Shown one piece after another: positions 56,623 to 64,000 of a stretch of 64,000 nucleotides of DNA. The first letter of the stretch is position 1. The number at the start of each line of letters is the position of its first letter. Both the position numbers and the translations under genes were made by a program. Under the pieces are notes generated by a model, which saw nothing but the letters and a program-made list of their open reading frames with translations, had not been told where the DNA came from and did no database searches. The stretch comes from a bacterium (GTDB taxonomy: Bacteria > UBP6 > UBA1177): positions 124,001-188,000 of the forward strand of contig JAFYIZ010000047.1 of NCBI GenBank assembly GCA_017538365.1, written 5' to 3'.

Positions 56623-56650
56623 TTGATTTAGTGGAGCCCTATGGCATAAT
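56623..56650 (+). promoter_or_regulatory. aroA promoter
   Basis: TTGATT (56623-56628), 16-bp spacer, CATAAT (56645-56650), then TGCGCGG and a T-run before GAGAGG. Confidence 0.55.
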
Positions 56651-56672
56651 TGCGCGGTTTTTGAGAGGAATC

Positions 56673-57836
56673 ATGCTGCTGAACGAATTTATTCCGGTAG
56701 ATAAAAGCTCGGCGATAAGGGCATTTCTTTTTTCGCTTTTTACTGATGACGATGTCGAAGTGATCTGCGGCAGCGTTCTTCCCGAAGATGTGATTTCTGC
56801 AATTAACTGCCTGAATTTATTCGGTAAAATTGTTGAGCAAAATGGCGTGAGTTTCAAAATTTCTAGTAAAGCGAAGAAGCCTGTTAAAGCAATCGACTGC
56901 GGAAATTCGGCGACGATGATGCACATTCTGATGGGGATTTCGGTTTATCTCGGAGATGATTTTGAACTCACAGGTGACAAATCCTTAATGTCGCGTAATC
57001 ACAGCGATTTTTCTGAGGCTGCAAAACTTTATCACGGAAATTTTGTTGAAACAACTCTCACGAAAGAGAGTGCCCAGCTCAAGTCTTTTCACCTGATCTC
57101 GATGCTGAAGAACGGCGGAAAACTTCATTTTAAGAGCAGGACACGCAGGAATACCGAAGATCTTCTCACCAAAATGGGGGCGAAAATCGTTGAAAATCAG
57201 AATTGCATTGAAGTTTTTTCCCTTGAAACTCTGCACGGCTATTCAGTTGAGATCAAACTTGATCCGTCGTCAGCTTTCATTACCGCGTGCGCCGCTTTTG
57301 TTTTCGGAAGATCGTTTGAAATTTCAAATATTTATCACGATGATTCGCGCATGACACCTTTTCTGTTGCTTCAAAATGCCGGTTTTGACATAAAGATCGA
57401 AGAAGATGCTGATTCTTTCAAAGTTTCCGGAACTCCGCTTTGCAAAGAAATGCACGATATAAATGTTTCTAAAGATCAAGTTGCCGAGATCATTGATGAA
57501 ATACCTTTTATTGCCTTCATTGTGGCACGAATCGGAAAAACATTCACAGTAAAAAATGCATCGTGGCTCAGAAACAAGGAGAGCGACCGCATCAGCGAGA
57601 GCGTAAAGAGGTTTTCTCTTACGTTTGAAACTGAGGAGTTTACCGATGGTTTCAGCGTTTCAGGTGCTGCAGGACACGCTTTGAAAGGCGATATCCCGCA
57701 CAGTTTTGATCACAGGATGGAGATGCTTTCAAGTTTGATAGCACTTGATAACGGTGTAGATTTTAAAATGAATGCTTCCTATAAAATTTCATTTCCAAAA
57801 TTTTACGAACTTTTTAAATATTTGAAAAATGACTAA
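56673..57836 (+). CDS. aroA: 3-phosphoshikimate 1-carboxyvinyltransferase (EPSP synthase), divergent
   Basis: 387 residues, shorter than E. coli AroA (427). It joins PEP to shikimate-3-phosphate. Sequence is divergent but key residues remain: Lys and Ser in PVDKSSAIR, Gly in GNSATMM, Gln in SAQLKS, Asp in DEIPFIA, Glu and Arg in NKESDRI, DHRMEM, and Lys in YKISFP. GAGAGG sets the ATG at 56673; the longer ORF would start at the -10. It overlaps the chorismate mutase gene by 8 bp. Confidence 0.9.
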   Translation: MLLNEFIPVDKSSAIRAFLFSLFTDDDVEVICGSVLPEDVISAINCLNLFGKIVEQNGVSFKISSKAKKPVKAIDCGNSATMMHILMGISVYLGDDFELTGDKSLMSRNHSDFSEAAKLYHGNFVETTLTKESAQLKSFHLISMLKNGGKLHFKSRTRRNTEDLLTKMGAKIVENQNCIEVFSLETLHGYSVEIKLDPSSAFITACAAFVFGRSFEISNIYHDDSRMTPFLLLQNAGFDIKIEEDADSFKVSGTPLCKEMHDINVSKDQVAEIIDEIPFIAFIVARIGKTFTVKNASWLRNKESDRISESVKRFSLTFETEEFTDGFSVSGAAGHALKGDIPHSFDHRMEMLSSLIALDNGVDFKMNASYKISFPKFYELFKYLKND

Positions 57837-58077
57837 TGAAATCAAAGAGTTAAGAGCTAAACTCGATTTGCTTGATGACAAAATTTCCGATCTCATTTCG
57901 GAAAGAGTCAAAACCGCAAGAAAAATCGTTGAAATCAAAGGCAGAAACGATATGCCGAAAGACGATTTTTCAAGAGAAAGCGCTATTTTGAATCGTATTT
58001 CGGAACTTCACCCCGAAAATTCGGAACTTTTGAAAGAAATCTACGGGAGAATATTCGATTGGGTGAAAAATCACTAA
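57829..58077 (+). CDS. AroQ-type chorismate mutase
   Basis: 82 residues, a stand-alone all-helical mutase that turns chorismate into prephenate for Phe and Tyr. LRAKLDLLDDKISDLISERVK carries the catalytic Arg and Asp pattern, and later KGRNDMPKDDFSRESAIL supplies the usual Lys and Glu positions. Overlaps aroA (8 bp) and the PLD gene (19 bp). Confidence 0.88.
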   Translation: MTNEIKELRAKLDLLDDKISDLISERVKTARKIVEIKGRNDMPKDDFSRESAILNRISELHPENSELLKEIYGRIFDWVKNH

Positions 58078-59114
58078 ATAAGGGAAAATATTTAAGAAAA
58101 TTAGAATTTATCCTTATAGTTTCAATCTCTTTTTTCCTCTATTTTCTGCTGAAAGAGACGCCTCAAAAAGAGGAAATTCCCAAAATTCAGGAGCCGGAAA
58201 CCGTTCACGCTCAAGTTGAGCCGGAAAAGCCTGAAACTGAAGAAAAAATTTCAGTTTATTTCGACAGAGACGTTCAAACAATAGTTGAAAAAATGATAAA
58301 AAGTGCCCAAAAAACGATCGATGCGGCGACTTACACTTATTCTCGGAATGAAATAACGGAACTTTTGGAAAAGCAGGCTTCAGAAGGAGTGAAAGTGCGT
58401 CTTGCGGCGGGAAAAAACAAGGATAAAACTCTTCCCGCGTTCGATTTTTCGCTCGCAAAAACGGATAAAGGGATCTATCACCCGAAATTTTTCGTTTTTG
58501 ATGACAAGGACGTGCTGATCCTTTCTGCAAATATCTCTTCTTCATCTGACGCTTCGAACAACGCCGTTCTTTTCAGAAACGTTCCCGAGGCAGCCGCGAT
58601 ACTTAGAAGCGAGATCGACGATGTTTTTGCAGGAATTGTCGGAAAAAGGTGCGCTGAAGGCTGCGGTACTGAGATCGGAACGATAATTTTCAATCCGGGA
58701 AAGGGTTGTGTGAAGGTGCGCGACGAATTTCTTGCCGCAGAAAAATCGGTAAAAGGGGCGGTTTATACCGTGACACAGAAAAATCCGATCATCACAGGGC
58801 TTAAAAAAGCGGTTAAGCGCGGTATCGGGGTGCAGCTCATCATAGACAACTGGCGCGGAGAAGACGGAAAAATCGTAAATAAAAAAGCGGCGAATTACCT
58901 TGAAAGTATCGGTATAAAACTCAAATACGACGAGCCAGAAAGCCGTGACGAGCATCTTTTTCACCACAAATTCGCCGAGATCGATGAAAAAACGGCAGTT
59001 TTCGGATCAATGAACTGGACCGCTTCGGCGTGTTACAGAAACCGCGAAATAATCGTCATTTCAAAAGATCCGTTCATTGCTGCCTCTTTTGCCGGTTATT
59101 TCGATAAATTCTGA
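58059..59114 (+). CDS. membrane-anchored phospholipase D-like protein
   Basis: 351 residues from a TTG at 58059 (GGGAGA eight bases upstream). An N-terminal helix (about 15-31) anchors a two-HKD domain: His141-x-Lys143 with Asp148 (YHPKFFVFDD), and His302-x-Lys304 with Asp309 (HHKFAEIDEK). Two HKD motifs in one chain suggest an active monomer that cleaves phosphodiesters of lipids or DNA. It overlaps the chorismate mutase gene, an odd pairing. Function not known. Confidence 0.85.
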   Translation: MGEKSLNKGKYLRKLEFILIVSISFFLYFLLKETPQKEEIPKIQEPETVHAQVEPEKPETEEKISVYFDRDVQTIVEKMIKSAQKTIDAATYTYSRNEITELLEKQASEGVKVRLAAGKNKDKTLPAFDFSLAKTDKGIYHPKFFVFDDKDVLILSANISSSSDASNNAVLFRNVPEAAAILRSEIDDVFAGIVGKRCAEGCGTEIGTIIFNPGKGCVKVRDEFLAAEKSVKGAVYTVTQKNPIITGLKKAVKRGIGVQLIIDNWRGEDGKIVNKKAANYLESIGIKLKYDEPESRDEHLFHHKFAEIDEKTAVFGSMNWTASACYRNREIIVISKDPFIAASFAGYFDKF

Positions 59115-59194
59115 TTTTTTGTTCAGCCGATTTCTTTGTAAAAATTTTCAAACAATATAAAGTGCCCTGTTTTTGTGAATTGAAGGAGGTAAAA

Positions 59195-61000
59195 ATGAAG
59201 CCGGCGCTTAAAGAACTTAAACCGAAAGATTTGAGATACTATCCCGAACTTGCCAAATATAAAGGCAAAACTACCAAAGATATCAAGCCAGTTTCGCTTT
59301 TTTCATTCCAGAAAAGGGGATTCGAAGCGCTTGATTTCGGAATGGATGTCCGCAAAAAAGGTTTCAATATTTATGTCGCAGGAGATCCGGGAAGCGGAAA
59401 AACTTCGAATGTAAAGAAATATATCGAGGATGTCGCAAAGCATCTGCCTGTTCCCGATGATCTGCTTTATGTTTACAACTTCGAGGATTACGATTCGCCG
59501 AACATGCTTTTCATGAAGGCGGGAAGCGGCGAAAAGTTCATCAAAGACATGGACGAGCTTCTTGACGGCTTCATCGAACAGATTCCGAGACAGATGGAAA
59601 GCGAGAATTTCGAGAGTCTGCGTGCCGAAGTAGCCCAGACATACCGCGACAGAATGCAGAAAAGTTATAATGAACTTGAAGCAGAGGCGGCAAAACTCGA
59701 TTTCGCACTGAGTTCTACCGAAAACGGTCTTGTGCTGAATCCGATAGTTGACGGAAAACCGATAAACAAAGAGGAATACGAGTCTCTTGACGAAAGCAAC
59801 AAAGAAAAAATAAGGAAAAACGAGAGCGCGCTTCAGGAAAAGCTGATTGCATATTTCCATCAGGACAGAAAGAACGAGAAGGAATACAAGGAAAAAATGA
59901 GCGATCTGCAGCGCACGACTGTTAAAAAGATAATTTCCGAGCCGCTGAACGACCTTGCTAAAAAATACGGCAAAAATGAAGGAGTCAGGGAATATCTCGA
60001 TTCGATCGCAGAGTTTACAATCAATAACTTTTCCGATTTTTTCACTTACCGCGATTTCCTCGAAGGAAAAGTCGATCCGATGAAGACGCTTATTCCCGAT
60101 TTTAAGGAATACAAGGTCAATCTGCTCATCAACAACAAGGATCTGAAAGGAGCTCCGGTAATTTACGAGACAAATCCGACTTTCCAGAACATCATCGGAT
60201 ATTTCGAATACGAAGAGAACCACAATTCGCTTTTCACCGATTTCACGAGGCTGAAACCGGGTGCTCTGCACCGCGCAAACGGCGGATTTCTGATAATCCA
60301 GGCCGACGACATTCTGAAAAACTACTACGCATGGACCGCTTTGAAACGCGCTGTCCGCAACAGGTTGATAAAAATCGAGGATATGGACGCAGATTTCAAA
60401 TACCGCGTGATTTCAGCACCTAATCCTGAGGCTGTTCCGCTTGAAATCAAGGTCGTTCTTATCGGAGACGAAGAAATTTACCATCTGCTTTACGAGCGTG
60501 ACCCCGAGTTTAGGCGTATTTTCAAGGTCAAAGCTGATTTTGAGTCCGTTGTCGATGTCAACGCTTCAACGACAGACACTCTCATCGGTTTCATTTCGAG
60601 AATCGTCAACGACGACTGCGAGCTTCCGTTCGATCTGTCGGCTATAAGAAGACTTCTTTTCTATAGTTCGAGACGCGCCGAAGACCAGACAAAATACAGA
60701 GTTCACGCAAGCGATATCGTTGAAATCATTGTGGAAGCTGTTTACTGGGCGCAGCACAAAAACAAGAAAGTGGTTTCGGAAGACATGGTTATTACCGCGA
60801 TAGAAAGCCGCGAAAAAAGATACGACAGATTCCGCGAACACTACTTCGAATCGATAAAGAAAGGAACGATTCTGATAGATGTCAAAGGAGCGAAAGTAGG
60901 GCAGATCAACGGTCTTGCGGTTTATCAGATAGGCGATTTCAGTTTCGGAATCCCGTCGAGAATCACGGCTAAGGCTTTGCAGGTCAGAGAGAGATCGTAA
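59195..61000 (+). CDS. Lon-family AAA+ protease, N-terminal fragment before frameshift
   Basis: 602 residues. AAGGAGGT sets the ATG at 59195. Similar to the Lon-related COG1067 proteases: Walker A GDPGSGKT (about 63-70), a helical insert (about 130-270) and an AAA core (NGGFLIIQADDIL, RRIFKVKADF). The frame ends at TAA (60998-61000) just as the protease domain begins (INGLAVYQIGDFSFG). The frame continues at -1 in 60985-61575. Alone it would lack the protease dyad. Cause: a one-base deletion, or a two-base gain in the AG run at 60986-60994. Confidence 0.85.
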   Translation: MKPALKELKPKDLRYYPELAKYKGKTTKDIKPVSLFSFQKRGFEALDFGMDVRKKGFNIYVAGDPGSGKTSNVKKYIEDVAKHLPVPDDLLYVYNFEDYDSPNMLFMKAGSGEKFIKDMDELLDGFIEQIPRQMESENFESLRAEVAQTYRDRMQKSYNELEAEAAKLDFALSSTENGLVLNPIVDGKPINKEEYESLDESNKEKIRKNESALQEKLIAYFHQDRKNEKEYKEKMSDLQRTTVKKIISEPLNDLAKKYGKNEGVREYLDSIAEFTINNFSDFFTYRDFLEGKVDPMKTLIPDFKEYKVNLLINNKDLKGAPVIYETNPTFQNIIGYFEYEENHNSLFTDFTRLKPGALHRANGGFLIIQADDILKNYYAWTALKRAVRNRLIKIEDMDADFKYRVISAPNPEAVPLEIKVVLIGDEEIYHLLYERDPEFRRIFKVKADFESVVDVNASTTDTLIGFISRIVNDDCELPFDLSAIRRLLFYSSRRAEDQTKYRVHASDIVEIIVEAVYWAQHKNKKVVSEDMVITAIESREKRYDRFREHYFESIKKGTILIDVKGAKVGQINGLAVYQIGDFSFGIPSRITAKALQVRERS

Positions 61001-61017
61001 ATATCGAGCGCGAAGCG

Positions 61018-61575
61018 ATGCTTTCAGGTGCTATTCACGACAAAGGTTCAATGATTTTGGCAGGTTACCTGGGCGGGCTCTTTGCTGTCAAAAAGCCGCT
61101 TTCTTTCTCAGCTTCAATCGCGTTCGAGCAGAGTTACGGCGGAGTCGACGGCGACAGTGCAAGTTCAACCGAGCTTTACGCGCTCATGTCGGCACTCGGC
61201 GATGTTCCGATAAAGCAGTCGATCGCAGTCACCGGTTCAATCAACCAGATGGGTGAAATTCAGCCTATAGGCGGTGTAAATGAAAAGATTGAAGGCTTCT
61301 TTGAAATCTGCAATCTTCGCGGACTTACTGGCGATCAAGGTGTCATGATCCCGATTCAGAATGTTGCGAACCTCAACCTAAGCGATGATGTTGTCAAAGC
61401 GGTCGAAAACGGCAAATTCCACATTTACGCAATCAAGAACGTTCTTGAAGGAATCGAGATTCTGACCGGTGTTCCGGCGGGAACGAGAGGAAAAGACGGC
61501 AAATTCACGAAAGGTTCGGTCTTTGAAAAAATAGATGCAAAACTTGAAGCACTCAGAGGAGACGGAGAGAAATAA
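61018..61575 (+). pseudogene. Lon-family protease, C-terminal fragment after frameshift
   Basis: 185 residues from an internal ATG; coding similarity begins earlier (60985, NIEREAML). It carries the Lon catalytic dyad: Ser in VDGDSASST and Lys in IGGVNEKIEG. No Shine-Dalgarno lies near the ATG, so separate translation is unlikely. Together with the upstream fragment it would make a protein of about 790 residues, the expected size. The stop overlaps the next start (TAATG), as in an intact operon. Confidence 0.8.
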
Positions 61576-61862
61576 TGTCAACAGTAAACATCAACTACAA
61601 ACCGGCAAAACCGGAAGAATACGTCTGGAACTGGATTGATGAGAATCTTGAAAAAATGGTGGCGAGAAAAGTTCCGACCGAAAACATAAGACTTGTTATT
61701 GATAAACCAAGACAAGTTGTTGAATTTAAAGGAAAAACAATCGCTGGACTTATGACTTTCAAAGAAGGCGTGATCGATATGAACATTGAAATTCCGCTTC
61801 TTTACAGAATGTTCGGTCAAACGATCAGAACTTCGATTCTCGATATTCTTAAATCTATGTAA
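61575..61862 (+). CDS. small conserved-looking protein of unknown function
   Basis: 95 residues. Starts at the overlap with the Lon stop. The composition is mixed alpha/beta, with VEFKGKTIAGLMTF and a C-terminal helix (LLYRMFGQTIRTSILDIL). A weak likeness to polyhydroxyalkanoate granule-associated small proteins was considered but is not firm. Its tight coupling to the protease gene suggests a related role. Confidence 0.7.
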   Translation: MSTVNINYKPAKPEEYVWNWIDENLEKMVARKVPTENIRLVIDKPRQVVEFKGKTIAGLMTFKEGVIDMNIEIPLLYRMFGQTIRTSILDILKSM

Positions 61863-61876
61863 TTTGGGAGTTTGAA

Positions 61877-62557
61877 ATGAAAAAAAGTTTTAAAATTATT
61901 GCTGTTTTTTTGTTATTAGCGGCTCTTTTTCTTGCCGTTTCCTGCGGCGAATCAGAGAAAAAGCCCGATCCGCTTGAAATCACCCACAAAGTTCTGCTTG
62001 AAACAAGCGAAGGAAACATCACGCTCGGTCTTTACGGCAACGGAATGCCTGTCACGGTAGAAAATTTCATCGGCTATGTTGACCGCGGCTTCTACAACGG
62101 TCTTATTTTCCACAGAGTTGTAAAAGGTTTTGTAATTCAGGGCGGCGGACTTGATGAAAATCTGAACGAAAAAGAGACACTTCCGCCGATAAAACTTGAA
62201 ATGCCGCCGAGTGCCGAAGTAAAGGACGAATCAGGCAAAGTCACAGGCAGAAAACTTCTTATAAGCCACGACAAATACACTCTTGCAATGGCGAGAAGGC
62301 GTGATCCCGACAGCGCTGCAAGCCAGTTCTACATCACGCTCGAAGCGACTCACAACCTCGATCCGAATCCGAGTTTTGACCAGCCCAACGGCTATGCTCC
62401 TTTCGGAAAAGTTCTCGAGGGTTTTGAAGTCGTTGACAAAATCGGAGCAAAACCGGTAACGAATAAAAACATGTATCAGGGTGTTCCGGTCGAAAACGTA
62501 AAAATCGTAAAAATGAGCGTTGTTGCAAGACCACAGCCGAAAGAGGAGAAAAAATAA
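61877..62557 (+). CDS. cyclophilin-type peptidyl-prolyl isomerase lipoprotein
   Basis: 226 residues. A type II signal peptide ends at Cys23 (AVSC). A cyclophilin domain follows: FHRVVKGFVIQGGG, then SAASQFYITL and GKVLEGFEVVDKI. It turns over Pro peptide bonds in exported proteins. An insertion near GLDENLNEKETL is longer than in PpiA. The stop overlaps the queD start (TAATG). Confidence 0.92.
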   Translation: MKKSFKIIAVFLLLAALFLAVSCGESEKKPDPLEITHKVLLETSEGNITLGLYGNGMPVTVENFIGYVDRGFYNGLIFHRVVKGFVIQGGGLDENLNEKETLPPIKLEMPPSAEVKDESGKVTGRKLLISHDKYTLAMARRRDPDSAASQFYITLEATHNLDPNPSFDQPNGYAPFGKVLEGFEVVDKIGAKPVTNKNMYQGVPVENVKIVKMSVVARPQPKEEKK

Positions 62558-62934
62558 TGAAACTTGAAGTTTACCGCGAGGTGCAGTTTTCTTCGGCGCA
62601 CCGGCTCAGAAACTATCACGGAAAATGCGAGAATATGCACGGTCACAACTGGCGCGTACGCCTTTTCGTAACGAGGGAAAATCTTGATGAAACGGGCTTT
62701 GTCATGGATTTCAAGGTTCTTGATGCCGTTTTGAAGAAGATTATGGAGCTTCTTGACCATAAGGATTTAAATTCATTGGAAGAATTTCAAACGGTCAATC
62801 CGACTGCCGAAAACATCGCCCTCCTTATTTTCAGACTTGCCGAAAAAGAAATCTCAGCAATCGATAAAGAAGTGAAAGTTTCAAAGGTCAGTGTCTGGGA
62901 AAGCGATAAATCCTGTGCAATAGTCGAGGCGTAA
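62557..62934 (+). CDS. queD: 6-carboxytetrahydropterin synthase
   Basis: 125 residues. It makes 6-carboxytetrahydropterin, an early step toward queuosine. Zinc His15 (SSAHRL), His28 and His30 (MHGHNW) and catalytic Cys24 (HGKCEN) are present. Other que genes are not here. Confidence 0.92.
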   Translation: MKLEVYREVQFSSAHRLRNYHGKCENMHGHNWRVRLFVTRENLDETGFVMDFKVLDAVLKKIMELLDHKDLNSLEEFQTVNPTAENIALLIFRLAEKEISAIDKEVKVSKVSVWESDKSCAIVEA

Positions 62935-62935
62935 A

Positions 62936-63391
62936 GTGAATTTAAGACAAAATGCTGCGGCAGTAATCGAGAACAGTGAAGGGCTGATTCTGGCATGCGA
63001 AAGGCGCAATATCAGAGGTGCTTGGCAGGTTCCTCAGGGTGGAATAGACGAGGGCGAAAGCGCTGAAGAGGCTGTTCTGCGTGAAGTCAGGGAAGAGACG
63101 GGGATCGACAGTAAATTTTTGAAAATTGTGGCAAAATCTTCAAAAGTCTCCTACCTTTTTCCTCACACTGTGAGCTGGAAATCCAACAAGGGAAAATATG
63201 ATGGTCAGGAACAGGTCTATTTTCATCTGAAAATTGCCGATTCTGGCTGGAAACTTGCTGAAGAAACCGAAGAATTCGTTTCTTTCGAGTGGATTACCAG
63301 AAAAGAGATGATAGAGCGCATCGTTCCGTTCAAAAAAGATTGTTATGTCAAGGCTTTTAAAGAGCTTTTCGGAGAAGATTATGAAAACTGA
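62936..63391 (+). CDS. RppH-like NUDIX hydrolase
   Basis: 151 residues from GTG at 62936 (GAGG six bases upstream, in the queD end). The NUDIX box starts GGIDEGES and continues LREVREETGI. RppH removes pyrophosphate from mRNA 5' ends and so starts decay; ApaH-type dinucleotide hydrolysis is an alternative. It overlaps mazG by 11 bp. Confidence 0.88.
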   Translation: MNLRQNAAAVIENSEGLILACERRNIRGAWQVPQGGIDEGESAEEAVLREVREETGIDSKFLKIVAKSSKVSYLFPHTVSWKSNKGKYDGQEQVYFHLKIADSGWKLAEETEEFVSFEWITRKEMIERIVPFKKDCYVKAFKELFGEDYEN

Positions 63392-64000
63392 AAAAATAGA
63401 AAAACTGCTTGAAGTCATGCGGACTCTCCGCGGCGAACACGGCTGTCCGTGGGACAGGGAACAGACTATTCAGAGCCTTAGACCATACATCATCGAGGAG
63501 GCTTTCGAAACTGTCGAGGCGCTTGACGAATTCGACAGAGACAAGCCGGAAACACTCGCAGAACTTAAAAAAGAACTCGGAGATCTGCTTCTTCAGGTTG
63601 TTTTCGTCTCGCAGATTGCAAGTGAAGAAGGGCTTTTTAATTTCGAAGATGTCGCTGAGGCGATCACGGCAAAACTCATAACTCGTCACCCGCATGTTTT
63701 CGGAGACGAAAAAGTAGCTGACAGCGCGGAAGTGCTCAAAAATTGGAACCTCATCAAGAAAAACAAGGAAAGCCGCAAACATCTGCTTGACGGAATTCCG
63801 AAGTCAATGCCTTCCGTCCTGATTTCGCAAAGGTATGCATCGCGTGCTGCAAGTGTCGGATTCGACTGGAAAAATGCCGAAGATACATGGAAAAAAGTCG
63901 AGGAAGAAAAGGCTGAACTTGTTGAGGCGGTTCAGCAGGGAAATCCTGACCACATCGAAGAAGAATTCGGAGACCTCATGTTCGCACTTGTCAACTACGG
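63381..64000 (+). CDS. mazG: nucleoside triphosphate pyrophosphohydrolase (3' end outside window)
   Basis: 206 codons before the window end. GGAGAAG sits just before the ATG at 63381. Two MazG modules start: GCPWDREQT then EEAFETVEAL, ELGDLLLQVVF, and later EEKAELVEAV with EEEFGDLMFAL. It cleaves damaged or surplus NTPs to NMP and PPi. Last member of the Lon operon in view. Confidence 0.93.
   Translation, partial: MKTEKIEKLLEVMRTLRGEHGCPWDREQTIQSLRPYIIEEAFETVEALDEFDRDKPETLAELKKELGDLLLQVVFVSQIASEEGLFNFEDVAEAITAKLITRHPHVFGDEKVADSAEVLKNWNLIKKNKESRKHLLDGIPKSMPSVLISQRYASRAASVGFDWKNAEDTWKKVEEEKAELVEAVQQGNPDHIEEEFGDLMFALVNY

Noticed and set aside
59303-60271. 322-codon minus-strand ORF opposite the Lon-family gene
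   Set aside because: Shadow frame; the plus strand holds clear Walker A and AAA motifs.
61018-61575. Stand-alone protease-domain gene starting at ATG 61018
   Set aside because: No ribosome site, and similarity to Lon starts upstream of the ATG; a frameshift explains it better.

Overview
This 64 kb window (GC content in the mid-40s by eye) is a compact, gene-dense stretch of bacterial chromosome. It carries about 57 protein genes and no visible rRNA, tRNA, CRISPR array, transposase or prophage. The organism looks Gram-negative: it has a TonB-family protein, several lipoproteins with type II signal peptides, and GT-C membrane glycosyltransferases. Three signs suggest a deltaproteobacterial or myxococcal-like, or other deep-branching and possibly anaerobic, lineage: surface lipoproteins with long D/E/S/T-rich or PT-rich tethers, a small sigma-region-4-like DNA-binding protein, and twin DUF1566 domains. 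The lineage is inference, not proven.

Layout. 1-4391: end of a GT-C glycosyltransferase, a TlpA-like thiol protein and a transglutaminase. 4466-9330: purC, a tandem-repeat spacer, a membrane ankyrin protein paired with an MFS/POT-like transporter, and asnS. 9414-16146: a Cys-rich lipoprotein, glgA, a GT2 glycosyltransferase, glgP and a TonB-family gene. 16252-19555: SGNH hydrolase, M42 peptidase and aminotransferase. 19637-26557: a five-gene overlapping operon (unknown membrane protein, EEP lipoprotein, birA, two tandem HD-GYP receptors). 26558-38420: a repeat-rich spacer, pepF and alaS (divergent), a hidden 43-codon gene after purQ, groES-groEL, an orphan RelB/DinJ-type antitoxin, an Ntn-hydrolase, an ABC-F gene and a membrane-anchored unknown. 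38421-48761: Uup-type ABC-F, pfkA, xseB, a laccase-domain gene, thiS-thiF, a YgiQ-type radical SAM gene, a flippase-like gene, threonine-aldolase-like gene and purA. 48932-59114: sigma-like HTH gene, GT-C, acyl-CoA synthetase, a second MFS with a repeat-bearing lipoprotein, and aroA-chorismate mutase-PLD. 59195-64000: an operon starting with a frameshifted Lon-family protease, then a small protein, PPIase lipoprotein, queD, rppH-like and mazG (cut by the window end).

No single locus is an obvious new defence or biosynthetic system. The strongest unexpected signals are four. First, a uniform promoter architecture: -35, a 16-bp spacer, -10, a GC-rich discriminator, then a T-run before the Shine-Dalgarno, repeated at more than a dozen genes. 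Second, a frameshift at an AG dinucleotide run that separates the ATPase part of a Lon-like protease from its catalytic dyad. Third, a palindrome-rich motif found both in an intergenic spacer and inside the TonB linker, reminiscent of protein-invading palindromic elements. Fourth, an overlapping operon that ties biotin ligase and a nuclease/phosphatase-fold lipoprotein to two duplicated HD-GYP receptors. Gene starts were reassigned in about twenty cases using Shine-Dalgarno position, and six genes begin with TTG or GTG.
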